64,000 nucleotides of DNA from Isoetes taiwanensis (GCA_021234155.1 JAJEKV010000520.1:98086-162085); one strand, 5' to 3'. Shown: positions 37,635 to 49,473, counted from the stretch's first letter. Notes: a model not told the origin generated them from the sequence alone. Made by a program: numbers and translations.

Positions 37635-38120
37635 ATGCAGGTCTGTGAAAGAGCATGTGATAGAGCAGGGACACGAGATTTGCCACCACATCAAGTCATC
37701 TTATCTCCATCGTCTGGTCTTATTCCTAGAACATCGAACAGCTCTCTCCCTTGGACACATTTCAACTGCCTCCAAGGTCTTTGCCATATGATGCAGATTT
37801 TAAGGTACATTAGAGTGCGAAGAGATGGTCTTTATTTGCATTTCTTTTTTATAGCTTCAAATGCGTTCTTCATTAATTGAGGGCCTGAATTGCACGGTCA
37901 CTCTAGACATTGAGATGTGTTGATTTTGTTTGAAGATTTAGAATCAAGGGGGCTGTGCATGCTAATTGCATTATTAGTTCAACTGTTTGCATTTCTTAGA
38001 TTTACCCTTTTCAGCCTCGCTCTTGCCATTGCCCCAAGCATAGTATTTTGTTTTTGCCTCACAGTGTCAATCTTGATCAATTGGCTGAGCTTTCCCGTGT
38101 TTCGACGCTCCAAATGACAA
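37635..38120 (+). pseudogene. Unrecognised exon-like fragment sharing a block with the 8.2-kb unit
   Basis: An open frame at 37635-37880 contains a stretch that reads SLPYDADF in one frame and YIRVRRDGL in the next, suggesting one indel in a coding exon; I cannot name the family. At 38024-38092 about 70 bases (TTGCCATTGCCCCAAGCATA through TTGATCAATTGGCTGAGCTT) match sequence just after the FKBP fragments at 17622 and 25818, so part of that unit is related to this locus. Confidence 0.35.
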
Positions 38121-40179
38121 CCATCAATGTCAATGGGTATCTGCTTTATCTTCTCATCTTTGAGCCTTTAAATGCAAATGGAAAAGAATTATGTTAATGG
38201 CGGACTTAAGCCATTCTTGCTTTTTTGGAACAATTGCAAATCTTTGGCAAAGAGGCTATTTGACGATCTCTCGGCCGCTTATTGTTTTTGTAAATGTGGT
38301 GCGCTACTCAATGGATCTTAATTTGAAGCATGCAACCTTTTGTGAATAGCCCATTTTGAACAAACTAATCTTCACTTATTTGGAAGTGGCCACCACGTAA
38401 TTAGGCGTTCTCTGGTAGAATTTTGGTAAGTTACCGGGGAATGTAAATGGCGCCATGATGGGCTGACTTTGGGTTTAGAATCGACAAACTTGTGGGAGAT
38501 TGTGCGGACATTTCATTTATTTTTGAAATAGCTGTCCTTCATGTTTAGCATCTTAATATAGTGTAATTTTTTTCTCAAGTTACGCAAAAAGGCAAGCAAG
38601 TCTATGGACATTTCAATGTTGTGCATTTGCAACTATTGCCTAGGTGAATGCGAGCCTTTGAAGAAGCAGAGCATGAGGTAAATATGCCTAGGTTGTATTT
38701 CAAGTTCCATACTACTTAATTTGGCATATCGTTTTGCTTTCTCGTTGTTGAGGACCATTAACTCCTCATATTGGTACGATGAGATAAATATCGAATAATG
38801 GGAACATTATCTGCTTGAATGACCACTTTCGGCACAATGATTAAATGACAACCAGGGTTTTACTTCAAAACTTTTGCTACGTTGGTGCTATTTTTCAGCG
38901 TTGTGGGAATGGACAGAAAGATGAATTTAGCTTATTCACCATAGGTGTATCTGATGAAGCCGATGTTTTACTTACTCTTAGCCCACATTCACTAGTTGGG
39001 GCAACTATGTGAAGGCAAGCCCACCCTCAAATGCCATGCATATGTCTCATTACTGTTTCCATGCAACAAATCTCATGGCTTGTTTCATGCCATATCTTCA
39101 AGCTGTAAAGGTAAAGGCAAAGTATTAAAAGAACTATTGCTTGCACCTGTATTTCTAAAAGTAAGGCATGCGTTTATCTTTTGCAAAGGCAAGATTTTGA
39201 CATTGTTTGAACTTTGGATGTTGTATAAGTAGGTGCCATTTTTTGTTGCGTCGGTCGTTCGTACTAAAGTTTGCACACATTGAGAATTGTGTCAGGAGCA
39301 AGTATTAAAGCTATTCAAAGCTATTTGGGTCCTCTGCATGTGTATCTTCTCTTTTTTTAATAATAACTCAAGTATTATGTAGAAGAGATGGATTGTGCAA
39401 GGTTTCAACCCTTTGGAATTTTCAAGTCACTCTTGGGGTTTGATGCTTTAGTTAATTTAGGTAACAATATTGCCAAGCCAAATCAATAGAGGATATTTTG
39501 TTTTCTTTTATTGATATCTTTATGCCTCTATATTTGGATGCCTATTAGGAGTAGTTTAGAATAGAGTGACGATCAAAAACTTTATTGAAATCCCCAACTA
39601 GATGAATATGCATTTCAATAACATATGCAAAATAGCAAGAGCAAATTATAGCAGAGTTGTAGGACCATCATAAATGTAGGACCACCAAGAGAAGTTGTTG
39701 ATGTTGTGTGTACTTGTTGTGCACCCAAGGTACATTCTTGATGCATTTAAATGGAGGAAAGAAGCGCAGATATCCATTCTTTCAAAGTCTCCTAACGAAT
39801 ATTGATAGGAGATTCAAAATGTACAAGGTGAAATGCTCAAATTGGGCCCAACATATCAACTTTTTGTATTCATGTTCAAATGTCTATACAATTTTAGGAT
39901 TCTAGCACATTATGTACATATGTGGATTGTGTCTTTTGGCTGATGTGGTTAATTTGTCCTTGGGTTGCATAGAAGCGACTTATGATCCTTTTCTAGATTC
40001 TCTTGATAGTATGCGAGTTTGTCTAGTTTGTTATGGTGCAAGTTTCTCTTTTAAAAGATAAGCTTGTTGATTGTCGTAGGTGTCTATCCACCTACGTTGA
40101 CTCATCAACAAAAGTCATTTTGAAGCCAGAGCTCATATCTATTGTATTAATTGGCATTTTCCCATATACGGGTTGTATG
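38121..40179. other. Intergenic, no gene recognised
   Basis: Two kilobases of AT-rich sequence hold only short, unrelated ORFs on both strands. No tandem repeats of note were seen. Confidence 0.4.
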
Positions 40180-41740
40180 AGAGTTGTTTTGGCGGGGATG
40201 CACCGGCCAGGCCAAGCATTCACCAAGTAGTATCGGTCCCGGCGGGGGTTGCCCCCTCGCCAACACTTTTGGCCTCTACATTGATCGGTTAGAGCCCCGG
40301 GCTTCTGAAAGCATGGGGGATGGCATCGACTTTTTGCGGGTCATCCCCCCACTCATCTATCTATAAGGGACGATGTTGGCTGCTGGCCCACACGGAATCT
40401 ATGCGATCTCACCGGATGCCCTAGACACATTTTGTCGACTCTGAGGACATGCTTGGCGTCAACCGCCAAGACCAGGGTGGTTCTCATATCCTCTTCACGT
40501 CACCCCATGCCTCCTGCACTCACATGCTCGGGGGCCGACTGTGGGCGTCCGCCCACCTACAAGTACCTAGGGTGGAGTTCCCCTCCTGCGCTCTTTGGAG
40601 GCGTCTATCCGGCTGCGGGTGACGGCCCGGGGCTGGAAAGCTTTATGCCATGCGAACCAACATCACCGTGCGAGCTATATGATTGGGGCCATCGGTCACA
40701 TTTGTTCCTAATCGGGTCGAGCTTTGTCCTTCCTCAGTAGGGGTCGAGGTTTGGGGCCGCCGCCTCTGGCGACTGGAATGACTTGAGGCAAAGTGAAGGC
40801 ATTTTTGGCAGGCACTTGGGGTGAAACCTTGATCCCCTATCGATTACCAACTGCCAGAGCTGGATTCTTGCCGCTTCAAAGTAGGCGATTTGATAGACAC
40901 ATATCGTCTATTTTGTAAAAGTGGTTACTATGGGTGATGCTCGGCTCCCTTTTTGCTTTGTGGCCATGAGTCCTTGCCCGGCTTAGGGCCTGTTGGAGGG
41001 TAAGAGATCGATTGGTTCGCCGGATGGGCGTGTAGAACACCGATGCGATACGGCAAGCGGCTGACCCGATCGTGGACTGGCGGGAGTACCCTAGATGCTT
41101 GTTTCTCGGCTTCGGGACCCCATTGCTCTAAAGCGGTCAAAATGGCCCATTACAAGGAGCACATCAACCCCGTGTTAGCCAGGGGCCACCTGAGCTCTAC
41201 TGCGTTCCCGGTACTTACGAAAAGCGCAGACTCGTATTGCCTCCATTCGCCGCAAGGTGCCCACCATCTTCGCGATCGAGGCAGGCGGTGGATTGGGGAG
41301 CCCGCCCGGGGGCGAGGCTGTCGGTCTTTGTCAAGCGGTGCCTCCACACTTTCGAGTTGCTTGGTGTTCGGTCGGTCCGGGCGGATCGCTCCCTTAATGC
41401 GACGGACGTGCCCTTTGCATTTGCCGATGAACACCGCCCGTCGATGCGTGCCATAGGGTCTTACATCCGGAGGTGCGGACACGAGTCACATTTGTTTTGG
41501 CTGTCGCCCGACTAGGCACTACGGGGTGGTGCATATTTGTATATATTGGGATGTTTACGCATTTTATATGATTAGTACGGTTTGTCGGTAGGTGATTGCT
41601 GCCACAGTTTTTCCTCGAAACCCTTCTGGCGGGGTTTTTAATCCGGGCAGTAATCCGCTTGCTTTGCGTTTTGTATTGGGTCCCATAGGCCGATTGGTCT
41701 CCGTGGATGATAAAAAGTACCTTCCTTCCTTCCTTCCTTT
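40180..41740 (+). mobile_element. 5'-truncated LINE with reverse transcriptase remnant and (TTCC)n tail
   Basis: GC-rich sequence encodes broken reverse transcriptase. GCPLANTFGLYIDRLEPR corresponds to the G-C-P-L-S-P-x-L-F-x-L-Y-I-D motif of plant LINEs. PTYKYLG corresponds to the Y-K-Y-L-G motif, then YDWGHRSHLF (shifted), and after 41000 a long frame ending at 41512-41515. The 3' UTR (41595-41718) ends TCCGTGGATGATAAAAA plus (TTCC)n. At least four stops or frameshifts interrupt it, and the catalytic YADD box is not recognisable. The first half of the RT and any ORF1 or endonuclease are missing. Confidence 0.75.
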
Positions 41741-42063
41741 ATAATTTTAATTGTGGGATGTTGGTTAAGCTCTTACATGTCCAGATAGACTTTTGGTGCC
41801 CGTGGATGTTAAAACCAATTCAATTTATAAACATATGAATCTTATTACTTGTTGCTTCGTTTGTGCTAATATGGCATGTGTATTTCACCGAGACTCTCTC
41901 CGAGACAGTGCCCAGATTATAACGCCTTTCGTGCAGGTCGAAACTTACCCGGCAAAGAATTTTGTTAATCGTTATAGTTACGACCCACAGTTCATTGGGG
42001 CTAAGAGTGTATTAAGAGCATGTCTAATGGGACCACCATCTTGAGATGAACACGACATGGTAG

Positions 42064-42258
42064 ATGATGGGAGGATTGAATTGTTGGTATATGGCGAGCT
42101 TGAGGTATCGGAAGCATAATGGCGAAGGGAATTGGTTGAGAAGACCCAGTGGTAGAGTAATCTTAAAGCAAAGGATTAGAGCATTGCCAAAATTGCAAGG
42201 CATGATATTCACCAAAAATGGGCAGAGTTTGCTTCGTTATCGTAGAGTCATCAGATGA
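42064..42258 (+). other. Short unrecognised ORF in intergenic DNA
   Basis: Between 41740 and 42440 there is only this 64-codon frame and its antisense shadow; neither looks like a known protein. I see no other feature in the stretch. Confidence 0.2.
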
Positions 42259-42450
42259 AATCTAATTGCAAGTCTCCATTCTAATAGACAATGATCAATT
42301 TGCATTGAATGGCCATCGGGCAAAGGGTTTAGCTTAAAACTTCATGAGTTTGGATTTGGATGCATCTTTGCCATTCCCGCCATTCTTAATCTTGAATTTT
42401 GTTCCCATATTTTCGTAAACCATAGTTCATAGACCCATTGATAGTACAAA

Positions 42451-42482
42451 AAACTTGTATATATATATATATATATATACAA
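42451..42482. repeat. Perfect (TA)n palindrome
   Basis: CTTGTA, about ten TA units, then TACAAG form a perfect palindrome of about 30 bp. Similar CTTGTA-(TA)n or (TA)n-TACAA junctions lie at about 20357, 28508 and 34861, each at the end of a repeat unit, so the tract seems to be the shared terminus or target of one repeat family. Confidence 0.75.
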
Positions 42483-42549
42483 GAAATTTTTAACGATCCC
42501 TACGATTAGGTGTTTGAGTTTTAGCATGTTCCTACGTGCAAGTTCACGT

Positions 42550-43200
42550 AAAAAAAATCTCTTGATAGATTCTCTAAGATTCTACCAAGGTTCTCTTAGA
42601 GGGTTAGTGAGCATTTCTCTAAATTTTATAAGATTCCCTCTAGATTCTATTAGATTTCCCTAGATTCTCCAAGATTCTATGAAGATCCCCTTAGATTCAT
42701 TTTATGATATTGCCTAGGTTTTTACATTACATGAGATTCAAAGAGATTCTATCAAGATTCTCTTAGATACTTTAATATTTCATCAATATTTTCTTAGATT
42801 CCCTAGATTTTATGAAGATTCCTTTAGATCCCCAGTTTTAAGAGATTCCTTAGGCTTGTAAATATTTTCTAGATTCTCTTACATTTTATAAGATTTTTCT
42901 TACATTACATTTAAATTCTTCTAGATTCCTTTACATTCTATAACTTTTTAGAACATTCTAAGACTTTTTGGAACATTCTAAGACTTTCAATATATTCTAG
43001 AACTTTACGAAGTATTTCCTAGATTTCCTTACATTCCCATAGATTCCCCTACATTCTAGAACATTCTAAAACCTATTAGAACAATTTGGAACTTTCGGAA
43101 GAATTTTCTTAGGTCCCCTCTAGATTCTCTTATGTTCTAGAACTTTCTAGAAGATTCTAGAACTTTCTAGAGCCTTCGAACATTCTAGAACCTACTTGAA
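42550..43200 (-). repeat. Inverted AGAATCTAGG array grading into TTCTAGAA repeats
   Basis: The reverse complement of the AGAATCTAGG family fills 42550-42950 (for example TAGATTCTCCAAGATTCTAT on plus). It then changes gradually to GAACATTCTAGAA and AGAACTTTCTAGAA modules up to 43200. The transition suggests the two repeat types share ancestry. Confidence 0.8.
43135..43167. promoter_or_regulatory. Array of heat-shock-element-like pentamers
   Basis: From 43135 the sequence alternates TTC, GAA, TTC, GAA, TTC, GAA, TTC with exact 2-base spacers, that is seven consecutive modules of the nTTCnnGAAn consensus bound by heat shock factor trimers. Further modules (CCTTCGAACATTCTAGAA) continue to 43190. 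The match is direct; function is inferred. A SINE A box lies about 125 bases downstream. Confidence 0.55.
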
Positions 43201-43280
43201 CTAGCTAGAATGTTATAGTCTATTTTATCTTAATGGGAACATTACCCTTAAGTATTTTTTGAAACATAAATTGTTCATGG

Positions 43281-43370
43281 AATTAATGTTTGGTCTAGTG
43301 GTTAGAATGGGGGTTGGGGGTGGGTGGTGGGGTTGAATCCCCCACACAACATAAAAAATTTTAAAAGCCT
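43281..43370 (+). mobile_element. tRNA-derived SINE, family A, copy 1
   Basis: The A-box-like TGGTCTAGTGG (43291-43301) and B-box-like GGTTGAATCCC (43331-43341) are about 30 bases apart, as in a Pol III internal promoter, followed by ACACAACATAAAAAATTTT. The head resembles plant tRNA-Gly. There is no full cloverleaf or CCA-ready acceptor stem, so it is a SINE and not a tRNA gene. Confidence 0.6.
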
Positions 43371-43729
43371 TTTCCTAAGGGATAGGCATTCAACTTGGGC
43401 GTGGGATCTTGGACTCGATCAAGGGTGAGATCTCGCATAATATGACTCATAGAATCTATTATATATAATTCCAATCATGTACATGCGTAGGATGTGTTCC
43501 AAAGCAGCGTGGTGAGGTAGGATCTCGGGCCAAGCGGTGGGGATCAAAATCAACTTTGGACCGTAGGATGGCGTCTATCTGAATTATATATAAACTCCGG
43601 GCCATGGGCGTGGGATACGATCCCAAAGCCCACGTGAGCCGTCGGATCTCGAGCGGTTGGTCGGATAAAGCGACAAACATAAGAACATATATAGAGTAGA
43701 TATATACATGTGATGGCCTATGACCACGA
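43370..43729. other. Non-coding flank between SINE families
   Basis: Contains short TA tracts and GGATCTCG/CCGTCGGAT-type words that also occur near 12240 and 28590, suggesting old repeat debris. No gene seen. Confidence 0.3.
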
Positions 43730-44190
43730 TGTAGCGTTCCTAACCCGACATGCCCTTAACCAAGCTGGGCAAAACCATCTAGACATTTATGAATAGTCGC
43801 TTCTACCCATTTATGCAGGTGTCGGGAATGCCCCACGAGGCACAATCAAGGTTCGAATCTTTCGGCGGTCTACCATGGGCCCGTTCTGAGTCTCCCACTA
43901 GAACTATGCTCGTCCTCGAGCATCCAAGGCCGATACCATGTCACAATGATTACCAAGTCTTTGCAAATTACCCATGCATATAAGCACCCATGGGGACTCG
44001 AACAAGGAGACTTGCACCATACCAATGTAGCGTTCCTAACCGACATGCCCTTAACCAATGGGCAAAACCGTCTGAAGGCGTTTATGAGTAGTCGCTTCTA
44101 CCCATTTATCTGGGGGTGTCGGGGAATGCCCCACGGCACAATCAAGGTTATTCGAATACTTTCGGCGGTACTACCATGGGCCCGTTACAC
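43730..44190 (-). mobile_element. tRNA-like SINE, family B, partly duplicated
   Basis: On the minus strand ATTGGTTAAGGGCATG (A-box-like) is followed after about 40 bases by TTGTTCGAGTCCCC (B box) in the right-hand copy. The segments 43730-43890 and 44027-44190 are imperfect direct repeats (shared TAGTCGCTTCTACCCATTTA and TACCATGGGCCCGTT). Two overlapping or nested copies are likely. Different sequence from family A. Confidence 0.5.
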
Positions 44191-44452
44191 ATGACACATA
44201 GCATAATGCATATTTGACACATGTCGAATCTAGTAGGGTATCCACTTAAGCGGAGAGGGCTGAAATTGTTTTGGTAGAAATAGAAATAAATCATGTATCA
44301 TTAATGTTAGATAGGCTGCGCTTGTACTAGTAATATGTACTACTCGATGTCATATATGTACTAGAAAGGGCCGGCGTGGCGGACCCTTTTCTCTTAACTC
44401 CTTTCCTCGGCTCGTAACCTCGTAGGCCTGCTCTCGGTTGGGCCACCCATGT

Positions 44453-46882
44453 CCCCTATCCTATCTCTTCCTCTTCTCTCTCTCCTCTCTCTGTCTCTTC
44501 CCTCATCTCCTTTCTCTCTCTCTCTTTTCTCTTCTCTCTGTCCCCTCTCCCGTGTCTCTCTTCTCTCTCCTCTCTCTTCTTTCTGTCTCCTCTCTTCTCT
44601 CTCTGTCCTCTCTCCTCTCTTTCTCCCTCCTCTGTCTTCTCTTCTCTTTTGTCTCACCCTCTCCCCTCTCTCTCCTCTCTCTCTCTCTCCTATCTCTCTC
44701 CTCTCTCTCTATTTCTCCCTCTCTCTATCTCCCTCGTCTCTCTCTTCTCTCTCCTCTCTCTTCTTTGTCTCTCTCTCTCCTTGCCCTCTCTCTCCTCTCT
44801 CTTCCATCCTTCTTCTCTCTTTTCTCTCCTCCCATGCTCCTTCTCTCTCTCTCTATCTTTCTCTCTCCTCTGTATTTCTCTCTCTCTCTCTCTTCTCTCC
44901 CTCTTCCCTCTCTCTTCTCTCTCTCTCTCTCTCCTCTCTCACTCATCTCTCTTCTTTCCCCTCTCTCTCCCCTCTCTCTTCCCTCTTCCCTTTCTCTCTT
45001 CTCTCTCCTCTCTCTTCCCTCTTCCTCCCTCTTCTCTCTCTCTCTCTCTCCTCCCTCTCCTCCCTCTCCTCTCTTCTCTCTCTCTCCTCTCTCCTCTCTC
45101 TCTCTTATCTCTCTCCTCTCTCTCTATTTCTCCCCTCTCTCTATCTCCTATCTCTCTCCTCTCTCTATCTCCTATTTCTCTCCTCTCTCTCTCTTTTTTC
45201 CCCTCTCTCTAAACCTTTCTCTCTCTTTTCTATTTCTCTCTCTCATCTCTTTTCTTTCCCCCCTCTCTCCTCTCTCTTCCCTCTTTCTTCTCTCTCTTCT
45301 CTCTCCTCCCTCCTCTCTTTCTCTCTCCTCTCTCTTTGTTTCTCTCTCTCTTCTCTCTCCCCCCTCTCCCTCTGTCTCTATTCTCTCTCCTCTCTCTTAT
45401 TTGTCTCTCCTCTCTCTTGCTCTCTCTCTCCTCTCTCTTCCATCCTTCTTCTCTCTCTTCTCTCTCCTCCCATGCTCCCTTCTCTCTCTCTCTCTATATC
45501 TTTCTCTCTCCTCTCTATTTCTCTCTCTCTCTCTCTTCTCTCTTCTCTCCCTCTTCCCTCTCTCTCTCTCTCCTCTCTCTCTCATCTCTCTTCTTTCCCC
45601 TCTCTCTCCCTCTCTCTTCCCTCTTCCCTTTCTCTCTTCTCTCTCCTCCCTCTTCCCTCTTCCCTCTCTCTCCTCTCTCCTCTTTCTCTCCTCCCTCTCC
45701 TCTCTTTCTCTGTCTCTTTTCTCTCCTCTCTCTCTCTCTCTCTTCTCTCTCTCTCCTCTCTCCTCTTCTCTCTCCTCTCTCCTCTCTCCTCTCTCCTCCT
45801 CTCTCTCCCTCTCCTCTCTCTATCTCCTCTCTCCTCTTTATCTATCTCTCTCCTCTCTTTTCCTAAATCTCTCTCTCTCTCTCTCTCTCTCCCTCCCTCT
45901 CTCTCTCCTCCCTCTCCTCTCTCCTCTCTCTCTCCTATCTCTCTCCTCTCTCTCTATTTCTCCCTCTCTCTCCTATCTCCTATCTCTCTCCTCTCTCTAT
46001 CTCCTATTTCTCTCCTCTCTCTCTATTTCTTCCCTCTCTCTCTACCTTTCTCTCTCTTTTCTATTTCTCTCTCTCCTCTCTCTCTCTCCTCTCTTCTCTC
46101 TCTCTCCTCTCTCCTCTCTCCTCTCTCTCTCCTCTCTCTCTATTTCTCCCCTCTCTCTATCTCCCTTTGTCTCTATTCTCTCTCCTCTCTCTTCTTCGTC
46201 TTTCCTCTCTCCTTGCTCTCTCTCTCCTCTCTCTTCCTCTTCTTCTCTCCTCTCTCTCCTCTCTCTCTCTCTCTTTCCTCTCCTCTCTTTTTCTCTCTCT
46301 CTCTCTATCTTCTCCCTCTTCCCTCTCTCTTCTCTCTCCTCTCTCTTCCTCTCTCATCTCTCTCTCTCTTCTTTTCCCCTCTCTCTCCCTCTCTCTTCTC
46401 TCTCCTCTCTCTCTCTTCTCTCTCCTCTCTCTCTTTCTCTTCTCCCCTTCCCTCTTCTCCCCTCTCTCCTCTCTCTCTCCCCTCTCATCTCTTCTCCCTC
46501 TCCCTCTCTTCTCTCTCTCCTCTCCCTCTCTCTCTCTCTATCTTCCCTCCTCTCCTATCTCTATCTTCTCTCTCTCTCTCTTCTCCTCTCTCTCCTCTCT
46601 CTCCCTCTCCTCTCTTTTCTCTCTCTCTCCTTTCCTCTCTCTCTCTCCTCTCTCCTCTCTTCTCTCCTCTCTCTCTCTCCTCCTCCTCCTCTTCTCTCTC
46701 TCTCTCCTCTCTCTATTTCTCCCCCTCTCTATCTCCTATCTCTCTCCTCTCTCTATCTCTATTTCTCTCCTCTTTCTCTCTTTCTCCCTCTCTCTCTCCT
46801 TTCTCTCTCTTTTTCCTGTTTCTCTCTCCCTCTTTCCCTCCTCTCTCCCTCTTCCTCTCCCTCCTCTCTCTTCTCTCTCTAG
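44453..46882. repeat. Pyrimidine-rich array 1 (CT-rich, 2.4 kb)
   Basis: Nearly pure C and T on the plus strand, built from CTCTCTCC and CTATTTCTC-type modules. It has higher-order structure: a marker segment with CCATCCTTCTTCTCTC and CTCCCATGCTCC occurs at about 44813 and 45440 (spacing near 630) and again at 48275 in the next array. Stop codons are nearly impossible in such sequence, so 800-codon Ser/Leu/Pro-rich frames on plus and Arg/Glu-rich frames on minus are spurious. Such tracts can form triplex (H-DNA) structures. Confidence 0.95.
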
Positions 46883-47118
46883 CTTTTTGGGAACATTCTA
46901 GAAGGTCCTAGGATCATCAAGGCTTTTTAATTAACCAATGGAATTTCCATTTCCGGCCTTAACAAAGTATGGACTTCCTATTCCATTTCAACAAAGACTG
47001 GTTGGTCTAGTGGTAAGGGTGGGGGTTTGGGGGGCAATGTCCAGGGTTCAAGTCCGTGGTATTCTTTCAAAAATTTTGTCCACCAAACTTGGGAGCTTTG
47101 AGGCCAAGGCCCGTCATA
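46883..47118 (+). mobile_element. HSE-like motif plus SINE family A, copy 2
   Basis: After the CT array comes AGCTTTTTGGGAACATTCTA with GAA-TTC-GAA modules (46891-46903). Next is the linker TATGGACTTCCTATTCC, then the A box TGGTCTAGTGG (47003-47013) and B box GGTTCAAGTCC (47045-47055), then CAAAAATTTTGTCCACC. The segment after the SINE (TTTGTCCACCAAACTTGGGA) recurs at 50143. This is the best-preserved Pol III promoter among the family A copies. Confidence 0.65.
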
Positions 47119-48565
47119 TCTCCATCTCTCCTCTCTCTTCTGGGCTCCTATCTCTTCCCTCTCTCCTCTCTCTTCCCTTTTCTTTTGCTCTCTTTCCTCT
47201 CTTCTCTCCTCTTCCCTCTTCTCTTTTCTCTCTCTTTCTTTTCTCTCTCTTTTTCTATTTTCTCTCTCCCTCTCTTCCCTCTTTTGTCTCTTTCTCTCTT
47301 CTCTCTCCTCTCTCTTCCCTCATGTCCTCTTCTCTCTCTCTCTCTTTTCTCTTCTCTCTCTCTCAAGTGTCTCTCTCCTCTCTGTCTTCTCTCTCCTCTC
47401 CTCTCTCTTCTCTTCTCTCTCTTCTCTCTCCTCTCTTTTCTCTCTTTCCCTCTCCTCCTCTGTCCTCTTCTCTTTTCTCTCTCCTCTTTCTCTCCCTCTC
47501 TCTCTCCTATCTCTCTCTCCTCTCTCTGTTTCTCCCCCTCTCTATCTCCCTCCTCTCCTCTCTCTTCTCTCTCCTCCTCTCTATTTTGTCTCTCTCTCTC
47601 CTTGCTCTCTTTCTTCTGTTTTTCCTTTTTCTCTTCTCTCTCCTTCTCTCTCTCCTCTCTCTCATCTCTCAATGACATTCTTTCTCCCTTCAAAGTTTCT
47701 CTCTCTCTCTCTATCTCTCCCTCTTCCCTCTCTCTTCTCTCTCTCTCTCTCTCTCTCATCTCTCTTCTTTTTCCTCTCTTCTCTAAAAGTCATTCTATTT
47801 CTTTCTTCTCTCCCTCTCTCTTTCTCTTTTCTAGATCTCTTTCCTCTCTCTCTCTCCTCTCCCTCTCTCCTCTCTCTCATCTCTCTCCTCTCTCCTCCCT
47901 CCCTCTCTCTCCTATCTCTCTTCCTCGGAGCACCTTTTCTCCCCTCTCTCTATTTTCTATCTCTCTCCTCTCTCTCTCTCCTCTCTTCTCTATCTCCTCT
48001 TTCTCTCCTCTCTCTCTCTCTTCTCTCTCTCTTCTCTCTCCCTTCTCTATCTTTTCTATTTCTCTCTCCTCTCTCTCTCTCTTTCCCTCTATTTCTCTCC
48101 TCTCTCTTCCCTCTTTCTTCCCCTCTCTCTTCTCTCTCCTCCCTCCTATCTTTCTCTCTCCTCTCTCTAATATTTCTCTCTCTCTTCTCTCTCTCCTCTC
48201 CCTCCTCTCTCATTTTCTCTCTCCTCTCTCTTTTTTCTCTCTCTCTCTCCTTGCTCTCTTCCTCCTCTCTCTTCCATCCTTCTTCTCTCTCTTCTCTCTC
48301 CTCCCATGCTCCTTCTCTCTCTCTCTCCCTCTTTCTCTTCTCTCCCTATCTCCTCTCTCTCTCTATCTTTTCTTCTCTCCCTCTTTCCCTCTCTCTTCTC
48401 TCTCCCTCTCTTCTCTCTTTCTATCTCCTCTCTCTTTCCTCACTCTCTCCCCTCTCTTCTTCTTCCCTCTCTCTCTCCCTTCTCTCTCCTCTCTCTCTCT
48501 CCTCTCTTCTCTTTCTCTCCTCCCTCTCCTCTCTCTCTCTCCTCTCTCTCTTTCTTTTTCTTCTC

Positions 48566-48609
<44 letters not shown>

Positions 48610-48865
48610 TCTCCTCTTTTCTCTCTCTCCTCTCTCTCTCTCCTCTCTCTCCTCTCTCCCTATCTCCCTTCTCTCTCTCTCTCTATTCCTCTCTTCTCTC
48701 TCTCTTTTTATCTCCTTCTCTCTCCTCTCTCTCTCCCTCTCTCCCTCTCTCTCTCTCTCCTCTTTCTTCCCTCTCTCTGTCTCTCCTATCTCTCTCCTCT
48801 CTCTCTCTATTTCTCCTCTCTCTCTTCCTCTTCTCTCTCTCTCTCTCTCTATTTCTCTCCTCTCT

Positions 48866-48922
<57 letters not shown>

Positions 48923-49442
48923 CTCTTCTTTCTCTCTCTCTCTCTCTCCTTTCTTCTCCTCTCTCTCTCTCTCTCTCTCTCCTCTCTCTGTTTCTCCCCT
49001 CTCTCTATCTCCCTCTCTCTCTATTCTCTCTCCTCTCTCTTTATCTTCTCTCTCTCGTCTCTCTCTCTCCTAATATTTTCTCTCCTCTTTTTCCTCTTCT
49101 CTCTCTCTTCTTCTCTCTCTCTTCTCTCTCCTCCCTCTCTCTCCCTTCTCTCTCTCTCCCTTTCTCTCTCCTCTCTATCTTTTTCTCTCTCTCCTCTCTC
49201 TCTTCTCTCCCTCTTCCCTCTCTCTTCTCTCTCCTCTCTCTCTCCTCTCTCCTCATTTTCTCTCTTCTTTCCCTTCCTCTCCCCTCTCTCTTCCCTCTTC
49301 CTTTCTCTCTTCTCTCTCCTCTCTCTCTCGGTCTCTCACTCATGTGCCCTTTCCCCTATCTCTCCCTTTCTTCTCTCTCCTCCTCTTCCCATCTCTCTCT
49401 TCTCTCTCCTCTCTCTTCTCTTCTCTCTCCCTCTCCAGTGTG

Positions 49443-49473
<31 letters not shown>

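Noticed and set aside
34660-43200. LTR retrotransposon with inverted ends
   Set aside because: The related segments are in opposite orientation, and no gag, protease, integrase or primer-binding site was found between them.
47003-47060. A tRNA-Gly gene
   Set aside because: A and B boxes are present but no complete cloverleaf, acceptor stem or anticodon arm can be folded; repeated copies with a common tail fit a SINE.
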